DNA from: an uncultured Myxococcales bacterium
Lineage (GTDB): Bacteria; Myxococcota_A; UBA9042; CAIXZC01
DNA: 64,000 nucleotides
Direction: 5' to 3'
Assembly (NCBI GenBank): GCA_903895725.1
Contig: CAITUV010000005.1
Coordinates: 79,365-143,364 of the forward strand
Shown here: positions 60,607 to 64,000 of the stretch, piece by piece
Layout of the letters: each line of letters starts with the position of its first letter
Numbering within the stretch: position 1 is the first letter of the stretch
Translations under genes and position numbers: made by a program
Notes under the pieces: generated by a model
Database searches by the model: none
What the model saw: only the letters and a program-made list of their open reading frames with translations
Told to the model about the DNA's origin: nothing

Positions 60607-63054
60607 CTAACCAACTCTGCGCACGCGAGCCAGCCAGAATCCCACGAGCAGCATCAGGACGAGGGTTTCCGCGGGGAATCGAGCCGTGTGACTGACCCGG
60701 CAGCCGCAGCTGCCATCGGTAGCATGGGTGGTGGTATCGACCTCGCCCTCGAACGCAGAATCGGGGAGCGCCGGACCGGTCGCGTCGGTTCCGTCGGTCA
60801 CCACGTCCCCTGGTTTCTCGGGGCTGCCGGTACCGTCCTGGGGAGTGACGATTTCCTGCGGGGTCACGACGTCCGTTTCCGGCTCCGGCTGGACCACGAC
60901 GTCCGCCCCCGTCTCGGGGGAGGGTTCCGGGAGCATCTCGGTCTTGGCGATCTCTCCGCACCCGGTGAAGTCAATGTTGCAGCCGGCTCCCGCCTCGCAC
61001 TCGGTCGGGTTGCCCCATTCCAGGCACGGGTCCTCGTCGTAATCGGACACGCACTCGAAGACGACGGGGGGGATCGGCTCATCATTGCACAGGGTGGTCC
61101 CGGCCGTGCACTCGTCCTCGCACGGCAGCTCGGTCGGCTTGCACAGCCCGGTCTCGCAGACCTCATCTTGTGCGCACACGTCCGTCACGTTCCACTCGAC
61201 GATGCCGTCACCGGCCAGGTCCGCGCAGCAGCGGACCTCAGTGCCCCCGCCGTTTTCCGTGCACTCGGCCAGCCCCGGCTGATCGCACTGGGCCGCACAT
61301 CCGCCGGTGCACTTGCCGTTCAGGCAGCCGGCACCGATGTCGCACGACTCCAGGTAGTCCCACTCGAGGCAGGTGTCCTTGTCGACGTTGCCGCACTTGG
61401 CCACGAACCAATGGCCGGCCGTGTCCCGGAAGCAGCTCAAGTCTCCCTCGTTGGAGGCATAGCAGGTCGCGAAGCAGTCCTGGACATCCGCGGTGCACTT
61501 GGCGCTCAGTGCGGACTTACGCTTGCACGCTGGCTTGGTCGGGTCGCTGCACGTCTCGATGGAGACCCAGTCCCAGCAGCCGGTCTGGGCATCCAGCGTG
61601 CACTGGACCACGTGGTTGAAGCCGTCGGCCTGGAAGTCGCAGTCGAGCTCGTCGGGCAGGCACATGTCCACGCACCCGCCTCCGGCCAGCTTCTGGCACT
61701 GGGCTGCCCAGTCCGGACCACAGGCCGCATTGTTGCACACGGCCCCCTTGCCGCAGAACTTCAGGTTTCCCCATTCGAGGCAGCCATCCAGGTTGAAGTC
61801 GCCGCATTCGGCCAGGTACCACTTGCCGGTGCTGTCCTTCTCGCACCCCTTGTCCCCGGCCAGATCGCAGATGTCGACGCAGTTGCCCGAGCAGTAGCCG
61901 AACTGGCAGAACTCGCCGGCCTTGCACTCCTCGGCCTTGTACCAGTCGAAGCAGGGGTCGGCGTCCGCATTGGCCTTGCAGCCCCACTTCTCCCAGTTGC
62001 CGTTTTCCCCCATCTCGCACTTGAGCGCGGTGGGCCCGCCGCACTCATTCTCGCAGGTCACCACGCATTGGTGGCACAGGCAGGTGGTTCCCTCGGGGCA
62101 CTTGGGATCCTCTTCGTCGACCTCCCCGTCGCAGTCGTTGTCCAGGCCGTCGCAGTCCTCCTCGTCCACCTGGCCGTCACAGTCGTTGTCCTGCTGATCG
62201 CACGTCTCGAGCGCACCCGGGTGGATCAGAGGATCCTCCTCGTTGCAGTCGGCAAAGTAGCCGTCGCTGTCCAGGTCGAGCGCTATCTTGACCTTGAGCT
62301 GCGGCGTGAACAGCCCTTCCTTGCTCGAGAAGTCCACCCACCGCCAGATCGGGGCATCGCTGTTGCCATAGTCGGCGTCCTGGATGTGGAAGCCGCAGTT
62401 GGGCATGATGGGGTTTCCCGCGATGTCCGAGTTCCCGTTGATCCAGTCCGTGACCGCCTTGGTCACGTCGAAGATCCAGGCACCTTCGGGCGTGATCGAG
62501 ACATTCTGCGGAAGGACGTTCCAGGTGGTTCCGTTGGTATCGTTGAGGGTCTGCTCGTTCCACTCGCACGTCTCGTCCGCACCCAGGCCGATCTTCTTGA
62601 GAGCGTAGATCTGGATGTTGAAAGGGCCGCCCCACTCCTGGACCTTGGCCACCTCGGTGAGTCGGAGGCTGGCGGACACCACCTTGCCCTTCGGGAGGTT
62701 GTTCAGGTTGAACCTCAGGTAACCCCGATACTTGCGGAAGGCTTCGAACTTGGCCTGAGTGCCTTCGCACAGTCCGGGAGGAGCGCAGTAGTTGTACGGG
62801 TCCGCGTCGCAGCACTCGTCGGCCGGATCATGGTCCGGGCATGGGTCCCACCCCCCCAGCACGCACTGTTGCGGCTCGATGCCCACCCGGATGATCGGGT
62901 CGAAGCCGTGCACGGTCTTGTCGTCGTGCGTGGCGTAGGTATCGTGAATCGGCAGGAGGCTCTCCTCCGCATACGGGTTCACGTCGGCCAGCGCAACGGC
63001 CGGCACGGCCACCAAGGCTACGATCGCTGCGCTGAACAGTACTTTGGCGTTCAT
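60607..63054 (-). CDS. MYXO-CTERM protein with N-terminal DNRLRE-like domain
   Basis: 815 residues. Sec signal to ALA (about 23). Residues about 25-250 look like a DNRLRE/CBM96 carbohydrate-related beta-sandwich (KYRGYLRFNLNNLPKGKVVSASLRL, WIFDVTKAVTDWING). Then a MopE-type double motif (CDQQDNDCDGQVDEEDCDG), and Cys units of pattern DxDxCLEWGxxxxC similar to those in the 22448 protein. Acidic linker, then GSCGCRVSHTARF, a membrane helix and ARVRRVG, a MYXO-CTERM. Its promoter overlaps the edge of the 9-bp satellite region. Surface-exposed structural or adhesive protein. Confidence 0.87.
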   Translation of the reverse strand: MNAKVLFSAAIVALVAVPAVALADVNPYAEESLLPIHDTYATHDDKTVHGFDPIIRVGIEPQQCVLGGWDPCPDHDPADECCDADPYNYCAPPGLCEGTQAKFEAFRKYRGYLRFNLNNLPKGKVVSASLRLTEVAKVQEWGGPFNIQIYALKKIGLGADETCEWNEQTLNDTNGTTWNVLPQNVSITPEGAWIFDVTKAVTDWINGNSDIAGNPIMPNCGFHIQDADYGNSDAPIWRWVDFSSKEGLFTPQLKVKIALDLDSDGYFADCNEEDPLIHPGALETCDQQDNDCDGQVDEEDCDGLDNDCDGEVDEEDPKCPEGTTCLCHQCVVTCENECGGPTALKCEMGENGNWEKWGCKANADADPCFDWYKAEECKAGEFCQFGYCSGNCVDICDLAGDKGCEKDSTGKWYLAECGDFNLDGCLEWGNLKFCGKGAVCNNAACGPDWAAQCQKLAGGGCVDMCLPDELDCDFQADGFNHVVQCTLDAQTGCWDWVSIETCSDPTKPACKRKSALSAKCTADVQDCFATCYASNEGDLSCFRDTAGHWFVAKCGNVDKDTCLEWDYLESCDIGAGCLNGKCTGGCAAQCDQPGLAECTENGGGTEVRCCADLAGDGIVEWNVTDVCAQDEVCETGLCKPTELPCEDECTAGTTLCNDEPIPPVVFECVSDYDEDPCLEWGNPTECEAGAGCNIDFTGCGEIAKTEMLPEPSPETGADVVVQPEPETDVVTPQEIVTPQDGTGSPEKPGDVVTDGTDATGPALPDSAFEGEVDTTTHATDGSCGCRVSHTARFPAETLVLMLLVGFWLARVRRVG

Positions 63055-63089
63055 CTCTCCACCCTCCGCTGCGAGTCAGAAGCGACCCG

Positions 63090-63118
63090 ATTCTAGCGCG
63101 GTGGGGGGGAGGAAGCAA
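63090..63118 (-). promoter_or_regulatory. Predicted promoter of the 60607-63054 gene
   Basis: Minus strand: -35 TTGCTT (63113-63118), spacer 17, -10 TAGAAT (63090-63095), 36 bp from the ATG. The 9-bp satellite begins immediately upstream (63123). Confidence 0.55.
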
Positions 63119-63122
63119 AGAC

Positions 63123-63191
63123 ATAGGACGAATAGGACGAAAAGCGATAGGACGCATAGGACGAATAGGACGCATAGGACGAATGGACGGC
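63123..63191. repeat. 9-bp satellite (ATAGGACNN)n upstream of the MYXO-CTERM gene promoter
   Basis: Copies at 63123, 63132, 63147, 63156, 63165, 63174 plus degenerate ones to 63191, immediately upstream of the -35 at 63113-63118. It is the inverse complement of the satellite at 63312-63356; together they form a large inverted repeat around 120 bp. Confidence 0.85.
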
Positions 63192-63311
63192 ATAGGGGGC
63201 GCCGCGGAATGCGGAGGTGGGTTTGACTGGCGGCCGAGGGGGCTACTCGGCTGTTCGTGCTAGGTAGCCGATCCCGCGATAGGGGCCTTTCGTCCTATTG
63301 GGGCGGCGGCG

Positions 63312-63351
63312 GGTCCTATTTGTCCTATTCGTCCTATCTGTCCTATAAGTC

Positions 63352-63356
<5 letters not shown>
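63312..63356. repeat. 9-bp satellite (GTCCTATNN)n
   Basis: Five copies at 63312, 63321, 63330, 63339, 63348 with constant GTCCTAT and two variable bases. The last copy supplies the TAG stop of the poly-Gly lipoprotein. Confidence 0.85.
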
Positions 63357-63714
<358 letters not shown>

Positions 63715-63756
63715 GGATACCCTCAAGATGCCACGAGAAGAACTCGATGAAGCCGG

Positions 63757-63842
<86 letters not shown>

Positions 63843-63862
63843 AACATGTCAAAGACAGCCGC

Positions 63863-63892
63863 TTCCTACCACCGAGCCCCAGGTCCTGTCAA
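63863..63892 (-). promoter_or_regulatory. Predicted promoter of the tRNA-Leu gene
   Basis: Minus strand: -35 TTGACA (63887-63892, perfect), spacer 18, -10 TAGGAA (63863-63868), about 20 bp before the tRNA 5' end. Confidence 0.6.
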
Positions 63893-64000
63893 GGCATTTC
63901 GAGTCGACCCGGCAGCCCCCACGACCGGCCCGGCAGCCCCCACCTCGAGGAAATCGTTTCCGCACGCGCGGTTTTTCGTTGCTTTCCGCCGGTTTCGTGA

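Overview
The window is high-GC DNA with very dense gene packing. It carries many secreted, cysteine-rich or glycine-rich surface proteins, lipoprotein signals with acidic Asp/Gly/Pro-rich linkers, MopE-type Asp/Cys motifs, IgGFc-binding-like and LamG-like domains, and three C-termini that look like the MYXO-CTERM sorting signal. This points to a myxobacterium-like Myxococcota genome, probably a chromosome segment. No rRNA, phage, insertion sequence, CRISPR array or plasmid gene was seen. One tRNA-Leu(CAG) lies at the right end.

Layout. 0-1.5 kb: a TruC-like tRNA pseudouridine synthase and a VapBC-type toxin-antitoxin pair. 1.7-11.4 kb: exported proteins (Cys/FnIII-like lipoprotein, small periplasmic protein, IgGFc-binding-like lipoprotein, outer-membrane lipoprotein, beta-lactamase-fold lipoprotein, GH13 alpha-amylase lipoprotein). 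11.5-16.5 kb: a tightly coupled minus-strand operon of a giant MopE/beta-helix/Gly-rich lipoprotein, a CPBP intramembrane protease and an SDR enzyme. 16.7-19.3 kb: small Cys protein, Na/Pi cotransporter, M50 protease. 19.3-25.2 kb: a sulfatase lipoprotein with five Cys-rich C-terminal repeats, a Cys-rich lipoprotein and a Tat-exported YedY-like molybdoenzyme. 25.3-33.3 kb: RsuA-type pseudouridine synthase overlapping a membrane spermidine-synthase-like protein, a VWA surface protein, and a radical SAM enzyme coupled to an alpha/beta hydrolase. 33.4-47.6 kb: a giant Cys-repeat/LamG lipoprotein, a thiolase/CoA-transferase pair and three more Cys-rich exported proteins. 47.7-50.5 kb: mutL-miaA. 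50.6-56.5 kb: a peptide ABC importer (binding protein, two permeases, no ATPase) with a TlpA-like thioredoxin, an FHA-transmembrane protein and NagZ. 56.7-63.7 kb: a beta-propeller-like secreted protein, a radical SAM/SPASM enzyme, a membrane protein, a C-type-lectin lipoprotein, a MYXO-CTERM protein and a poly-Gly lipoprotein.

How the parts fit. The dominant theme is a surface proteome built from a few interchangeable Cys modules. Proteins are anchored in one of two alternative ways: an N-terminal lipobox, or a Sec signal plus a MYXO-CTERM tail. A CPBP protease encoded in the window is a candidate sorting enzyme. The most novel-looking items are a 10-cysteine module with fixed spacing (four copies in three proteins), the five-repeat tail on the sulfatase, and short tandem satellites (6, 9, 16, 62 bp) inside linkers and promoters, including one in mutL. 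Recognisable promoters mostly have a TTG-type -35, a spacer of 17 and a TA-rich -10.
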